A stretch of 64,000 nt of DNA from positions 14,315,971 through 14,379,970 of the forward strand of contig OZ038321.1 in NCBI GenBank assembly GCA_964035795.1, written 5' to 3'. Every line of letters begins with the position of its first letter. Positions within the stretch are counted from its first letter, which is position 1. The stretch is from Pterobdella sp. o SKG-2022 (lineage: Eukaryota; Annelida; Clitellata; Hirudinida; Piscicolidae). The position numbers and the translations under genes are program-made. The notes under the pieces are model-generated. The model saw only the letters and a list, made by a program, of their open reading frames with translations. It searched no databases and was not told where the DNA came from. Shown here piece after piece: positions 36,001 to 49,120 of the stretch.

Positions 36001-39000
36001 TTCGGTGGCATTTATCGACATGATATCTGATATCGTTGCTATTTGCTGTTAGAGCTGGTTGAAAACGTGAAAAAATTTTCCCATATGCAAGACAACTGAG
36101 TTGAATTTCAATAATACTAAACTTATATGTTAGTGAGGGTTGGCTGTTTCATCAAAATTATACAAAAATAATGTTGGTTATATTTAATATATCACGTTAA
36201 AATAAGCAAATCTCTTATTTGTTCAGTTGAGAAGAATAAACAGCCGTCTGCTGCCTATTTCAGTTACTGGGACACGTACATCAATATAATCAAATATGTA
36301 TAATAATGAGTATAAAATTAATAATAAATCAAAAATGCAAAAAATTTAATAAAGACATATAAATATAAAAAAATTCCTACTTCTCAATGGTACATATAAA
36401 AAACAATTATAAAATGGGCCATAAAACACCAATTTTTATCCTTCGAGCACCAACCTCTGACGAAGACGAAATGTGTGATGGTGTGTATTACGGCGTTGTT
36501 AGGGCCTTTAACGAGGCACGTGTAGTTTCCGCTGTCTTCCACTATCAAGCCTGCGAGAATTGTTAGTATGTGTTTGACTTGTCCACTTTATGCATTAATT
36601 TTTTTTGAGTTAAATTAAAAAAAAAATGAAATGATTTTTTGCAATTAATTAATGGCAGTCAGTTATATTTTTAACCTCATTTGTAAAATTTATTAAATTT
36701 TCACTGGTTATTTTTTCGTCTTGTTTTTTTTATTTTCATTTCAAAAAATTCATGTAATTTGAAAGCATTGAAGTGAATAGGTAAAAAGTTTTAAACAAAA
36801 TTTGCATTCAAACAAATAGAAAAAATCGTGCTAACAACACAGCTTATTTGCAAAGCAATACGTTACGTTCCTAGCTACACATGATTTACAGCGCTTTAAA
36901 AAGGAAATATTTTTATTACATAAAAGTCGACAAGCTAGAATTTTCAATGTTTTTTTCAATGAAAAAGATTTCAATTTTATTGAAAAATGTAAAATTAATT
37001 AGGAAAAAATTGAGTTTTTGAAAGATTTCAAAACCTTTTTCGGAAATTCACAGTTTTAAAAGAATTTTGTGATAAATTGCAAATCCGGTTTTTCAGACAA
37101 ACTTTAAATATTCAATTGTATCATGAAAAATGGAATTGTTTAGTTGTATCCTTTTCGAATCAAATTCAACTTTTACCGTTACCTAGATTCATATACTGCG
37201 GTTGCACTCACCGATTATCTACTATGACATCAAAAAACATTATTCAAAATAATTTGAATCCTAAAAAAAACAGAATAATTTAATTATTTTCACAAAAATG
37301 TACTTTTTTGAATAAAAATGTGTCTGCGAAAACATGGATTAAAGAAAACGAAAAGTATTTGGACACCTCCTTCTCAACCAGGGGAAATCTCAGCGTCCTG
37401 TCGCTAATAGCACCCATATGACAACCGGCTTATTTCAAAATCATATTTAATTAAGCTTTTTTAAAGATTTTTCGAACGATCTACACTCAAGATAGTTTAA
37501 TCTTGACAATTTCAATATGCAATCGATTCGATTTTGACTTTAAAATTACTGAAATACATTTTTGTTTTTTACATCTTCTTTCATTAAAAAAATTAGTCAA
37601 GATAAAACTTCGATTATAAATAAATTGGCCTATTTCAGTGTTTTAATTTCAATATTAGATGAAACACTGAGAGACTGTAATAAAATAATTTGTAGTCAAA
37701 TAGGTGCCCGATAAAAGCCATTTTTCATGTCGCTCATTAGTAAGCATCATTTGTCAAAAGACCAATAGAGAATTTGAATATTTCCATACAACTAAAATAT
37801 TTTAAAATGAATTTTATAAAATTTTGAGAATATTTTGAAGTGTTTTGTATGGAGTTTGTAGGTTTTAGAGACGCAGTGAAGAGGCCTCATGTCTCAAGAA
37901 TTTAGCCAACACGAACAGTAGCAGGGTGATAAATCTTAACTTTTGAAATCTTCTTCAGCAGGCGAAACAAAAAATAAAGTTTTGAAATCTTTTAAGATTT
38001 AATAAAAAGCATTCTGAGGCAAGGACTTGTTTTGTTATTTTTTGTTTTGAAAGATGATATTATGGAAAAAAATGTATTTAAATGCTTTCATGTTTTATAT
38101 TTCTTCATATTATAACATAAGCACCGGATAATTTTAAACTAGATAACAAAAGATTTTTTCAAAGCAAGAAAATAATTTGAAAAGAATAACTGAAATATTC
38201 TCAAAGGAATTTAGTCAAAACTGTAAACAAAAATGTAGAAAAAAACTGTAGAAAAATTTAGTTTATTTCAATACCATTTTTTTGCTAAAAACTGAATATT
38301 TTGTGTCACAAACAAAATTTTATTATATGCAAAATTACTAGAAGTTCTATTACTGATATAAATTTCCACCAGATTTTTTGATCAAATAAAGCGGTCATTT
38401 CAAGAGGCTTTGGAGCAAAATATATTCATTTGATTTCTAATTTCGCTATAAAACTTTAATTTTTTTTTTAAATCAGCAAAAAGTTCACCGACAAAACAAC
38501 TTTCTGGAAAGTTTCAAGGTGGAAATTGTGTATACATCACCACTACAAATAGATTAAAACCCATGTTTCAAAAAAGCTTACAATCCATACCAAAGCCTTT
38601 ACAGACGATGTGCAAAATTTCAAAAAAATTATACATGTATATTAAATAAAGTCACTTGAGATAGAAAGCTTGAAGACCATCAAAGACTCTTCAGAGAGCT
38701 TTTCACACGACACATTAAACCTTCGGCTTGAAGCAAACGGTTCCAACAGATTACCCATCATATTCACCTTTGATTCATTGTTTCACAAAAATTTTATTCA
38801 AGTTTTTGGGTGTTCAACTGTCTTTGAAAACTTATATTTCATGAAATGAATTGATAGTAGACATATAAAACGAAATAGTTACATTTTAAAATATTTATAA
38901 ATTATTTATTCCAAACTCAAATGTTCCTAAATGTTAAAAAGCCTGCCTAGTTTAGCAGGTTGATCAAACAATTTTGGATGAGTAAATACAAAAATAGCAT

Positions 39001-40015
39001 TGTTTTTATCAATGTTACGCAATATTTTATAAATCTCAACTATGAGAAAAAAATGCTCTTCCTAGGAACAATGATGGCGATTGCTGATTATATAGCCTTT
39101 CATTACATTTGAAAGACCGTTTTTAAATAAATTTTTGTAGCTTTCTGTTGCATTTTTCTACAGTGTTTGGATCTTTCTGAGTAGAGGAGACTAATCTGGT
39201 TGGCATATTCAATGAAGACTTGAAGAGTTGTGAGTGTTATTGTAGATGAAAAGAAAAGTTTTTATTAAAAAGTCTTAATTACCTATATTTGGCATATGAA
39301 GAATTAACTTGAGATTATTTTGAAAAATTCTCTTAAACTTTTTGATGGGAGATCGCAATTAGTTTTTGATTATTTAAAGTATAATCAAAAGTAATTAAAA
39401 AAGCGTTGAAGCCTATAAAAGGGCATTTTTAAACATTTAGCCATGGCATCGTTTTTGACCGCAAGGCAGCTAATCAGAATTGTTTTAAATTGCTCTCATA
39501 AAATTAACAGCTTCGTCAAAAATGTTAGTCTCCAAAAAAAAGATAGCATTAAAAAACAGAAAAATACACGTGACAAGAACTATTTCAATTTAGAATTTCA
39601 AATCGAAAAACTTTAAGTTTTGAAATACTCACAATAAACCTAATGAAACTGAAAATTAGCATTTTTGAAAAACATGGCTAAAAACTAGGAGCTCGTCCAA
39701 TCAGTAGTTCTGAATAATTTACCTTTTCAAATAAAACTCAAAATTCGATAAAAACTTCATTGAACATGATGTTTTAAACCATATTTATTGAAATAACAAA
39801 AAATAATTTTATTGAATCAATTTAGCTTTCAATACAATTTCCAGAATGAAATTCTTAAAAATCATCTAACCTGGGTGTTTTCTGTTAGTTGATGCTTGAT
39901 CCAGACAAGAGGGTGGTCGAAAAAATTGAAAGTTTCAAAGGTGAAGTTGCAGTTCAAGATTACTTTATCACCAACATTCAAGACAAAAACTCTGTTTCTT
40001 GTGACCATTGTCAAG
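27017..40015 (-). CDS. Three-Ig-domain cell-surface protein, probably GPI-anchored (5' end missing)
   Basis: Minus-strand exons joining in phase: 39871-40015, 38656-38767, 36455-36550, 32103-32555, 31369-31544, 27435-27519, 27017-27210. Ig1 spans the first three exons: VILNCNF, then LVWIKH, then FKLSISS joined to LIVEDSGNYTC, a perfect F-strand motif created only by splicing. Ig2 is in one exon: MFTCTTIGGYPPP and DHGKVINCTATVPGL, C2-set-like. Ig3 spans two exons: VRINCSVFSRPLP, FQWYLDPE, then FRKYTLVVSNVVGTKNAS. The last exon ends with a basic/Ser stretch, a hydrophobic segment (FLVFTYLYLIFINFVYASF) and a stop soon after, like a GPI-attachment signal or short membrane anchor. Such proteins usually act in cell adhesion or neural recognition. 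The first exon begins inside the protein; the start and signal peptide were not found upstream. The 31369 donor and the 38767 acceptor are weak matches. The exact family is uncertain. Confidence 0.8.
28832..29083 (-). pseudogene. Possible LINE fragment in an Ig-gene intron
   Basis: An 83-codon minus-strand frame contains KINPQKSWQFIKGKM, resembling the NPKKFWxFIK segment that precedes the polymerase domain in many LINE proteins. The rest shows no recognised motif and there is no other element sequence nearby, so this is weak. Confidence 0.25.
31121..31148. repeat. Perfect 12-bp hairpin
   Basis: ACATACGCCATT, a four-base loop TTGT, then AATGGCGTATGT. The arms are exact complements and richer in GC than the surroundings. 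It lies in the Ig-gene intron just before (plus-strand left of) exon 31369-31544. No function is known. Confidence 0.8.
32556..39870. other. Long introns of the Ig gene
   Basis: AT-rich introns with only the listed exons (36455-36550, 38656-38767) and the small ORF at 34720. A second acceptor-like site near 37410 opens a 12-codon frame, but the phases do not fit the gene. A 95-codon minus frame at 34873-35160 has no recognised motif. Confidence 0.5.
34720..34857 (+). CDS. Small 45-codon ORF, possibly coding
   Basis: An ATG-initiated frame on the plus strand, inside a minus-strand Ig-gene intron. The product is hydrophilic and of ordinary composition (it begins MKATVNKTRTSIKEIDAQ), unlike the Phe/Asn/Lys-rich translations of random AT-rich DNA here. 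No family was recognised. It could equally be an unrecognised transposon piece or chance. Confidence 0.2.
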   Translation: MKATVNKTRTSIKEIDAQVTEQNANYLPYDINPVHKKVLKMLIGL

Positions 40016-42234
40016 CTGCACACACCTTTACCCATGTTTTCAACGTATTAAAGAAATGAATTATTTTATAGTGTTTTTGCTTCAAAATATACCAAAATCC
40101 ATGTATCAAAATGAGTTTTAAGTGAAAAATACAGTTTATGTCTATTTAATTGGCATTCGAGATTGAATGAATTTTAAAACTTTTAAGCTTCTAGGTTGTA
40201 AATCTTTTATGAGGTATTGCCAATCAAAAGTAGCACGTTAATTTCAAAAAAGGTAAAAAAAAATTCTGAGGTTTTTCACGATTCAATGAATCATAAAAAA
40301 ACTTTTGGAAAGATTTTTTGAGTCCTCTAGAAGTATTTTTAACATATGTTTTTAAATGAGTTTGTATATGAGAACTTTTTGGCACTTTTCACAACTGTAA
40401 GGAAAGTCATTTTTGTAACTCTTGTTTTTAAATTAAAACTGAACTATTCAGGTTTTTTTAGTTCAATTTTGAATTTAAAAAAAGCAGATTTTAATTAAAA
40501 TTTTTGAACTGGAAGAATGAATGTTTTGTCTATTTATACTGAAAAAAGTTTATAAAATTTCCACTTAGTAAATCAGGCATCAACTCTCTATTTATAACGT
40601 TCATATGGTGACTCATAATAAGAATAATATTTTTAAATGATTGCATCTTACACATCACCCATCGATAAAAGTATTATTGGAACATTCGCAACTAGAAGTT
40701 TCATTAAAAATCGTACGACTAGAAATAAAATAGTACCGGTGTTTTTATCATCATTCGAGCTGAGAGTTATGTATAAAAATGCCATAAACGCCTGAGTTTT
40801 CATTGAAACAATTACATGAGTTTTATTGAATTATTTATTAAGAATTTGAATTTTTTGTTCAGTTCTGAATGAAATGTATGCAATTTGATATTGAAAGCAA
40901 TAAAACAATAAATTAGGTTGAAAGTGAAAGTATCCTTGGAAAGATTTGCAACTTTTATTTGAAAGTGAATATTAAACTGTTTTGAATAAAAAATGCTTCA
41001 GCCTCAAATATGTATTTAAAAAGCTTAGTCGATAAATTGAAAACCCTATTTCAAATGAAGCTCAATATAAAGTTACACAAAAAAGTTAAGCCACTGTTTT
41101 CAGAGCTTCAAACTGGATTATATATTAACCATAAAATTGCTTTTTCAATCCTCCTAGAATCAAATAATTTATATGTAAAAATATTCAACCATATATACAA
41201 AACGTAAGAAGCTAATGCTAAATTCTATATCAAAAGCGTAAGATATAAAGAGGCTTGTCTCGAGGTTATTTTCGTGCAACACTAGCTTATTTCAAATGTA
41301 ATAGGTGAATAATTTATCTCTAGTTAAGACGTATGTTTGTGGTTTTGAATAAAAAGTTAAAATGTTGTAGGACTCCCGATTACAGATGTTTTAGGTGAAT
41401 GCTTGTTTCAACAATAAAGTGACGAGAGTATTCAAATGAGACATAAAAAGATTTTCTTGAAAAAGTTATTTAAACTTACTGACATTAATTTATAATGCTT
41501 TCTTTGTTGTTGACTCATTTTTCTTAAATCTTTTGCCATTCATTTTCTTTTTCTACCAAAACTCCAGTTAATTTACTTTATAGTTGAATCATACTTTAAA
41601 AAATGTTATTCTCGAACAAAAACTGAAAAATAAATTTGAGTGAAATGTTTTGGAAAGTGAAATCAACTACTCACTAGAATAGAGAGAAGAAAAGAACAGA
41701 AACAGGTTAAATGTATTGAAGTAGAAAAGCCTTTCATGTGGCATCATCTGCGATATGGGATTTGAAGTTTCACATGCATGTTTTCATATAAATAATTGGA
41801 GAAAACTTATCTTCCATTAATTTTAATCTATGAATGGGTTTTTATTGAATTTATTTTTTTTTTGAATTTTTTTTTATTGGAAACAAGCAGTTTTTTTTGG
41901 AGTTAGCTGAAAAAACTAAAGTTAAAACAAGTATTCCAATTTTTCTTTAATATAATAATTTAAAATTGAATATAACTTGATAGATTTTCTTAACATAGAG
42001 TGTAATTAGTTGAGAAACACTAGGTAAGTAAAAAATTAATTTTTCAAGCTTTATTGAATGGAAGTTATAAAATTTCTTAAAATTAGTTGTACAGTGTGAC
42101 AACTACAAAAAGTATGAAGTGAAAAATCCATTTGAAAAAATTAAACTTCGACAAAAAATTTTAAATTCTAAGTATTTATATAAAAATTGCTTTCTTCTTT
42201 TCAAAAACTAGTTTCAAAATTTAAATTAAGAATT
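40016..42234. other. No gene recognised
   Basis: AT-rich sequence upstream of the first recognised Ig-gene exon. It could hold the intron leading to the missing signal-peptide exon. I saw no minus-strand ATG followed by a credible signal peptide. Confidence 0.4.
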
Positions 42235-43310
42235 AATCATTTTAAATAAGTAATTATAAACTTAATTTCAATTTTATCGATTCAAAATTTTTCAATTCTT
42301 TTTTTTCCCATCTTTTGCACAGCGAGTTAATTTACTTTATAATCAACACTTTTTAGTAACCTTGAGAAAACAAACTAATGTTAATCCATTTAAATAATAA
42401 AGAATTGTCTTTCTATAATAATCAACAATGGCATCTCCTAAAAACAATTATTTCTTTTTTAAATATTGAAATTAATTTCTCAACTTTTCAAGTACAGTTT
42501 TTATATCTTGTACAAAAGACTTCTTAGTAACGTTCAATTACCAGAAGCTGTCAATTTTTTTTACTATTTGGAAATTCTACATTTAATATTTAATTTAAAA
42601 TTCTTTAAACAACTCATTTTGATAAATATCTATTTATCTAGTTTAAATTTGTTTCCAATTTTTAAAAACTTTCATAATCTCAAATAAGCTCATCATATTT
42701 TTGAGACAAAAATGTACACGACATCATGCTATTTAATCTTTTGCTTCAAGAGCTTTTAGTTTTATAAAACTGATGATATAGACCCATTTTTAACTTTTCC
42801 TTCCATCCATCTTTCAGCTCGTACTCAATTTTCAATTAATTTCTCTCATGCTCTTTATATCTTTCATCTTACAAAGAATTTTCATTAACAATATATTACA
42901 AGCTTCGTCAGTTTACGACTTTTTGTAGATTTGCTTATTCGTCTGGAAAAACATGTTTTCAACAAATTAGAAAAAACTTTTTGAATTTATTTGATTTCTA
43001 AATGTTAGAAAAATTTATTTTGTTTTATTAGTTTGAGAAAAAACAAAAAAAATATGCTTTAAAACAACAAGGGAATTGGTGTAATTGATTTGACATACAT
43101 CATTATTTACCGTGAATTGTTGATTATTATAGAAAAACAATTCTTTATTATTTAAATGGATTAACATTAGTTTGTTTTCTCAAGGTTACTAAAAATTGTT
43201 GATTATAAAGTAAATTAACTCGCTGTGCAAAAGATGGGAAAAAAAAGAATTGAAAAATTTTGAATCGATAAAATTGAAATTAAGTTTATAATTACTTATT
43301 TAAAATGATT
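42235..43310. mobile_element. 1.08-kb element with near-identical 195-bp terminal inverted repeats
   Basis: The arms 42235-42429 and 43116-43310 are inverted copies of equal length. I count two mismatches in 195 bases (about 99 percent identity). The ends read AATCATTTTAAATAAG inward. The 686-bp middle has no credible protein: the longest frame, 42466-42687, lacks an ATG and has low-complexity composition. This architecture fits a non-autonomous long-TIR (foldback or MITE-like) DNA element. I could not see a target-site duplication, so a recent inverted duplication is the alternative. Confidence 0.75.
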
Positions 43311-46300
43311 TCAAAAAAAAATCGAAAGATTCATGAAACTTCAATATTGAAACACTTGAATACTTTGAAATTATTTTCAAAAATTTTATAACACTCTTTT
43401 GATAAGTTTTGTTAGGCGCATATTCTTGTACAGCGCATCTCAATAAAGAAGTAAATGGTGCAACGATTTGACGCCATATGCATTGTGTTGGCACAAAAGA
43501 AGATCCTTAACGCTTATTTCTTTCTAAACAAAAGCTCTTTTGAAATTATTTTTTTTAAATCACTATTAATATAGTTTTTATTCAAATGACCATCTTCATT
43601 GCATACATCCTTCATGAAGTTTTCAAGTACTCTAATATGTGAAACAACTTTGAAATGAATTATCATGAATTCATCCCATTACGTTTCCATGGACATTTCT
43701 TATATTTATGAAGCATGCAAGCGCTTCTCAACAAGTCTCAAACATCTACATGATATTTACTGATTTCAGTTGAGTAGCCAAATAAGAATTCATTCGAATT
43801 CTAATTCTTCGGTAATGCCAATTTCATTAATTATTTTTTTCATTTAAGACTCATCTGATGGGCTTAAAGTTAGTCATGAAAAAAAGTAATCGAATAAAGG
43901 CATCAAAGCAATAGAAAATAAAAAATGTTCTTTGGACTTTTTCGTCTACTTTTTCAAATCGAAAATTTATTCCAGTAATGAAAAAAAAATGAAAAATTTC
44001 AAAAAATTGAAATTCATACAGTGTTTTAACGCCAATGTTTTCATTAGCACTTTGAAGCTAGTCAGGCCACTTCCCCTCGGAGAATTTAGGTTTTTTAGAT
44101 TAACTTCAAAACTTCTGAATAAATGAGTTTTCGATTTTGCAAAAATAAACATTTTATTCAAGAAATAAATTCTAAAATTTTATGGCAAAGGCCTTTTAGG
44201 TTAGCCTCGTTCGCTTTCGTGTCTGTTTTGTAGTAATTTATGCTTAGAAACTTTCTCTTTAAACTTTTCCAAAAATTTGATATAATGTTATGAATAATTT
44301 AATAAATAAATTATTTGAGAAAAACATAATATTGTTTTTTATATTGCATCAAACTGATCCTTTTTAAGAATTTCTAATTATTCCTACAATGAAACTGGTT
44401 TGAGAACTGAAAAGTCTTTGTAAATTTTTATTTTTACATATGTAAACTAACCATAATTTTTACATTATTTTACGTCAGAATTATTGAAATTTCATCTTTC
44501 ATGCTATGTAACTCCAATAAAGCACACTTTTCGACTTCACAAACGCATGCGCATGAAACTTTATGAGAGCATGTCAAATTCTCCTAATCCTCATACTCTC
44601 TTCTGTTGCTTCACAAATTTATTCTTAAAGTTTTTTTGTTGAAGTTTTGTCATTTTTTTGAAATATCTTGACATTATTTTGGTATTATGCACGTATCAAG
44701 TTAAATTTAACAAGAATATAATTTTTGAATCTAGAATCTAATAAAAAAATATTTGAGATTTTAAAAATGTTAATTTTATTGAGCGAAGACATAATTCAAG
44801 ATTTGGTGTTGTTAGTTTTTGCATATTATTAACATTAAGTCGCATATTGAAAAAAAAATACTTCGAAAATGAGATTTTAAAATGCAAAAAATAATATCCT
44901 AAGAATGTTTTTTTTAAAAACTATAATTTTTGTATTTAATACTGAGTTTTTTATCGAACTTATAGCAATAAAGATTCATTAAAGTAATAAAATACAATGA
45001 TAAAAGCTCATTTAAAATGAATATTTCAAATAAAATTGAAAAAATAAATAATTGCTACTTTAATAGAAACTTATTTCATGAAAGATCTTAGGCATCAAGA
45101 GCGTGAGTGGAAAGAAGTGCTTTTGAAGGATTGCTCATAAAAAAACGATTTGTCTTGGTGATTATCACATTCAGAAGTAATCTTCAAAACTGCAAAAAAA
45201 CGATCCAATTATTTAAATTGAAACTTTTAAACCAATTTTTTGAATTCTTTTCAAACAATTCAAGGGATGGATTTATGATTTACCAAAAAAATTAAAAACA
45301 TATTCATTTCAAATCAAAAGTTTATCACTTGTTTTTATGATAATTTGATGCTTGGAACAAGCATTTAAGAGCTCATTCATTGAATAAAAGTGCTTTAAAG
45401 TTTATTGATTGTGCAGCCTTTCATTCTACCCTGTCCAGTTGTAGTATTTTAATGGTGAAAATTAACATCAAATCTTCACATAAAATGAGTTTATGATTTT
45501 TACCACTTGTTTCGCCAAATAAACGTTTATATTTTCCAGCTATAACTTTAATTATTCATAGAAATATTTTATAAAAGTTATCTAGAAAAAAATTTAAATA
45601 TTTTTCAGATTTTCAAAAACTATTAATTAGTGAAACAATATAATTTGAGTACTGTTTAGAACAGCACTGTAAGAGCATTCAAAATTAATCCATAGAAAAG
45701 AAGTTTTTTATAAGACTTAAGAATTTATTAATAATGTATATATAAATTTTTTATAGTTTTAATCAAGAAAACTTCAATTAAAATTTATTTTATTGAAAGC
45801 ATCAATTTTAAGGCACCAATGAAAGCACATTGCAGAATCAAATGAGTCTATTTCTTCAATGGACTTCAAAAATTCATTGCTGAAAACTTAACAAAATTGT
45901 ATCTAGTTGAAAAAATTGAAATTTTAGTTTTTTTTGAAATTTCCTTTTGCTAAACATTTTTAGTAGCTCTGTTAAATTTATGAAAAGTTCGAGATTATAA
46001 AACTTATATTTTGAAAATAAAAAACTTATCAAATAAGGCGAAGTTTTGATCCGAAACAGAAATATAAGATGCAATATTGAAACAATTTTCTACTTGTACA
46101 ATGAGAACTAATTTGAAAAATGTTCTCTATGATACAATGCGTGGAAACAATTAAATGAGAAGTTTTATATTGAAAACATCAATGTAGCATTCCTTAAAGA
46201 TTTAAAATGTTTATTACGTAAGCTATTCTGTGAATTAACTTTTATTTATATTTCAATAATTTTCTAGTTGGTAAAATTAATGGAATTTATTAATCACGTT

Positions 46301-46495
46301 TTATAGGCCCTTGTTTATAACTGGTTGTCACGCTTTGCAAAAGACACTGCAAAATAGTTCAGTTTCATTCATGTTTTTTGATACTTATATTAATAATTTA
46401 TTGAAAAGCAAGCTTGCAACTTTTATTGTTCAGTAGTAATTTCCATGTTTTGGTGTTGAGTTTTTAATTAAAAATTCAAGTTTCAACTTTCCCTC
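43311..46495. other. No gene recognised
   Basis: AT-rich DNA. Near 45078 a short plus-strand frame reads MKDLRHQEREWKEVLLKDCS and stops, which recalls a LINE segment too weakly to call. Nothing else was seen. Confidence 0.4.
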
Positions 46496-49120
46496 TCTTC
46501 TTCTTCTTCTTCTTCTTCTTCTTCTTCTTCTTCTTCTTCTTCTTCTTCTTCTTCTTCTTCTTCTTCTTCTTCTTCTTCTTCTTCTTCTTCTTCTTCTTCT
46601 TCTTCTTCTTCTTCTTCTTCTTCTTCTTCTTCTTCTTCTTCTTCTTCTTCTTCTTCTTCTTCTTCTTCTTCTTCTTCTTCTTCTTCTTCTTCTTCTTCTT
46701 CTTCTTCTTCTTCTTCTTCTTCTTCTTCTTCTTCTTCTTCTTCTTCTTCTTCTTCTTCTTCTTCTTCTTCTTCTTCTTCTTCTTCTTCTTCTTCTTCTTC
46801 TTCTTCTTCTTCTTCTTCTTCTTCTTCTTCTTCTTCTTCTTCTTCTTCTTCTTCTTCTTCTTCTTCTTCTTCTTCTTCTTCTTCTTCTTCTTCTTCTTCT
46901 TCTTCTTCTTCTTCTTCTTCTTCTTCTTCTTCTTCTTCTTCTTCTTCTTCTTCTTCTTCTTCTTCTTCTTCTTCTTCTTCTTCTTCTTCTTCTTCTTCTT
47001 CTTCTTCTTCTTCTTCTTCTTCTTCTTCTTCTTCTTCTTCTTCTTCTTCTTCTTCTTCTTCTTCTTCTTCTTCTTCTTCTTCTTCTTCTTCTTCTTCTTC
47101 TTCTTCTTCTTCTTCTTCTTCTTCTTCTTCTTCTTCTTCTTCTTCTTCTTCTTCTTCTTCTTCTTCTTCTTCTTCTTCTTCTTCTTCTTCTTCTTCTTCT
47201 TCTTCTTCTTCTTCTTCTTCTTCTTCTTCTTCTTCTTCTTCTTCTTCTTCTTCTTCTTCTTCTTCTTCTTCTTCTTCTTCTTCTTCTTCTTCTTCTTCTT
47301 CTTCTTCTTCTTCTTCTTCTTCTTCTTCTTCTTCTTCTTCTTCTTCTTCTTCTTCTTCTTCTTCTTCTTCTTCTTCTTCTTCTTCTTCTTCTTCTTCTTC
47401 TTCTTCTTCTTCTTCTTCTTCTTCTTCTTCTTCTTCTTCTTCTTCTTCTTCTTCTTCTTCTTCTTCTTCTTCTTCTTCTTCTTCTTCTTCTTCTTCTTCT
47501 TCTTCTTCTTCTTCTTCTTCTTCTTCTTCTTCTTCTTCTTCTTCTTCTTCTTCTTCTTCTTCTTCTTCTTCTTCTTCTTCTTCTTCTTCTTCTTCTTCTT
47601 CTTCTTCTTCTTCTTCTTCTTCTTCTTCTTCTTCTTCTTCTTCTTCTTCTTCTTCTTCTTCTTCTTCTTCTTCTTCTTCTTCTTCTTCTTCTTCTTCTTC
47701 TTCTTCTTCTTCTTCTTCTTCTTCTTCTTTCTTCTTCTTCTTCTTCTTCTTCTTCTTCTTCTTCTTCTTCTTCTTCTTCTTCTTCTTCTTCTTCTTCTTC
47801 TTCTTCTTCTTCTTCTTCTTCTTCTTCTTCTTCTTCTTCTTCTTCTTCTTCTTCTTCTTCTTCTTCTTCTTCTTCTTCTTCTTCTTCTTCTTCTTCTTCT
47901 TCTTCTTCTTCTTCTTCTTCTTCTTCTTCTTCTTCTTCTTCTTCTTCTTCTTCTTCTTCTTCTTCTTCTTCTTCTTCTTCTTCTTCTTCTTCTTCTTCTT
48001 CTTCTTCTTCTTCTTCTTCTTCTTCTTCTTCTTCTTCTTCTTCTTCTTCTTCTTCTTCTTCTTCTTCTTCTTCTTCTTCTTCTTCTTCTTCTTCTTCTTC
48101 TTCTTCTTCTTCTTCTTCTTCTTCTTCTTCTTCTTCTTCTTCTTCTTCTTCTTCTTCTTCTTCTTCTTCTTCTTCTTCTTCTTCTTCTCTTCTTCTTCTT
48201 CTTCTTCTTCTTCTTCTTCTTCTTCTTCTTCTTCTTCTTCTTCTTCTTCTTCTTCTTCTTCTTCTTCTTCTTCTTCTTCTTCTTCTTCTTCTTCTTCTTC
48301 TTCTTCTTCTTCTTCTTCTTCTTTCTTCTTCTTCTTCTTCTTCTTCTTCTTCTTCTTCTTCTTCTTCTTCTTCTTCTTCTTCTTCTTCTTCTTCTTCTTC
48401 TTCTTCTTCTTCTTCTTCTTCTTCTTCTTCTTCTTCTTCTTCTTCTTCTTCTTCTTCTTCTTCTTCTTCTTCTTCTTCTTCTTCTTCTTCTTCTTCTTCT
48501 TCTTCTTCTTTCTTCTTCTTCTTCTTCTTCTTCTTCTTCTTCTTCTTCTTCTTCTTCTTCTTCTTCTTCTTCTTCTCTTCTTCTTCTTCTTCTTCTTCTT
48601 CTTCTTCTTCTTCTTCTTCTTCTTCTTCTTCTTCTTCTTCTTCTTCTTCTTCTTCTTCTTCTTCTTCTTCTTCTTCTTCTTCTTCTTCTTCTTCTTCTTC
48701 TTCTTCTTCTTCTTCTTTTTTTCTTCTTCTTCTTCTTCTTCTTCTTCTTCTTCTTCTTCTTCTTCTTCTTCTTCTTCTTCTTCTTCTTCTTCTTCTTCTT
48801 CTTCTTCTTCTTCTTCTTCTTCTTCTTCTTCTTCTTCTTCTTCTTCTTCTTCTTCTTCTTCTTCTTCTTCTTCTTCTTCTTCTTCTTCTTCTTCTTCTTC
48901 TTCTTCTTCTTTTCTTCTTCTTCTTCTTCTTCTTCTTCTTCTTCTTCTTCTTCTCTTCTTCTTCTTCTTCTTCTTCTTCTTCTTCTTCTTCTTCTTCTTC
49001 TTCTTCTTCTTCTTCTTCTTCTTCTTCTTCTTCTTCTTCTTCTTCTTCTTCTTCTTCTTCTTCTTCTTCTTCTTCTTCTTCTTCTTCTTCTTCTTCTTCT
49101 TCTTCTTCTTCTTCTTCTTC
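46496..49120. repeat. 2.6-kb GAA/TTC trinucleotide repeat
   Basis: (CTT)n on the plus strand, GAA on the minus, about 875 units. The first 1,234 bases (46496-47729) are perfect. After that, eight small interruptions occur near 47730, 48189, 48323, 48511, 48576, 48716-48722, 48911 and 48954, each an insertion or loss of T/C bases that shifts the frame. The flanks are ordinary unique AT-rich sequence. Long GAA/TTC tracts are known to form triplex (H-DNA) structures. Confidence 0.97.

Noticed and set aside
37360..37420. Acceptor-like site followed by DRTLRFPLVEKE on the minus strand, considered as an Ig exon
   Set aside because: The phase does not match, and the exon at 38656-38767 joins directly and perfectly to 36455-36550.
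42466..42687. Protein inside the inverted-arm element
   Set aside because: No ATG start, low-complexity hydrophobic composition and no transposase motif.
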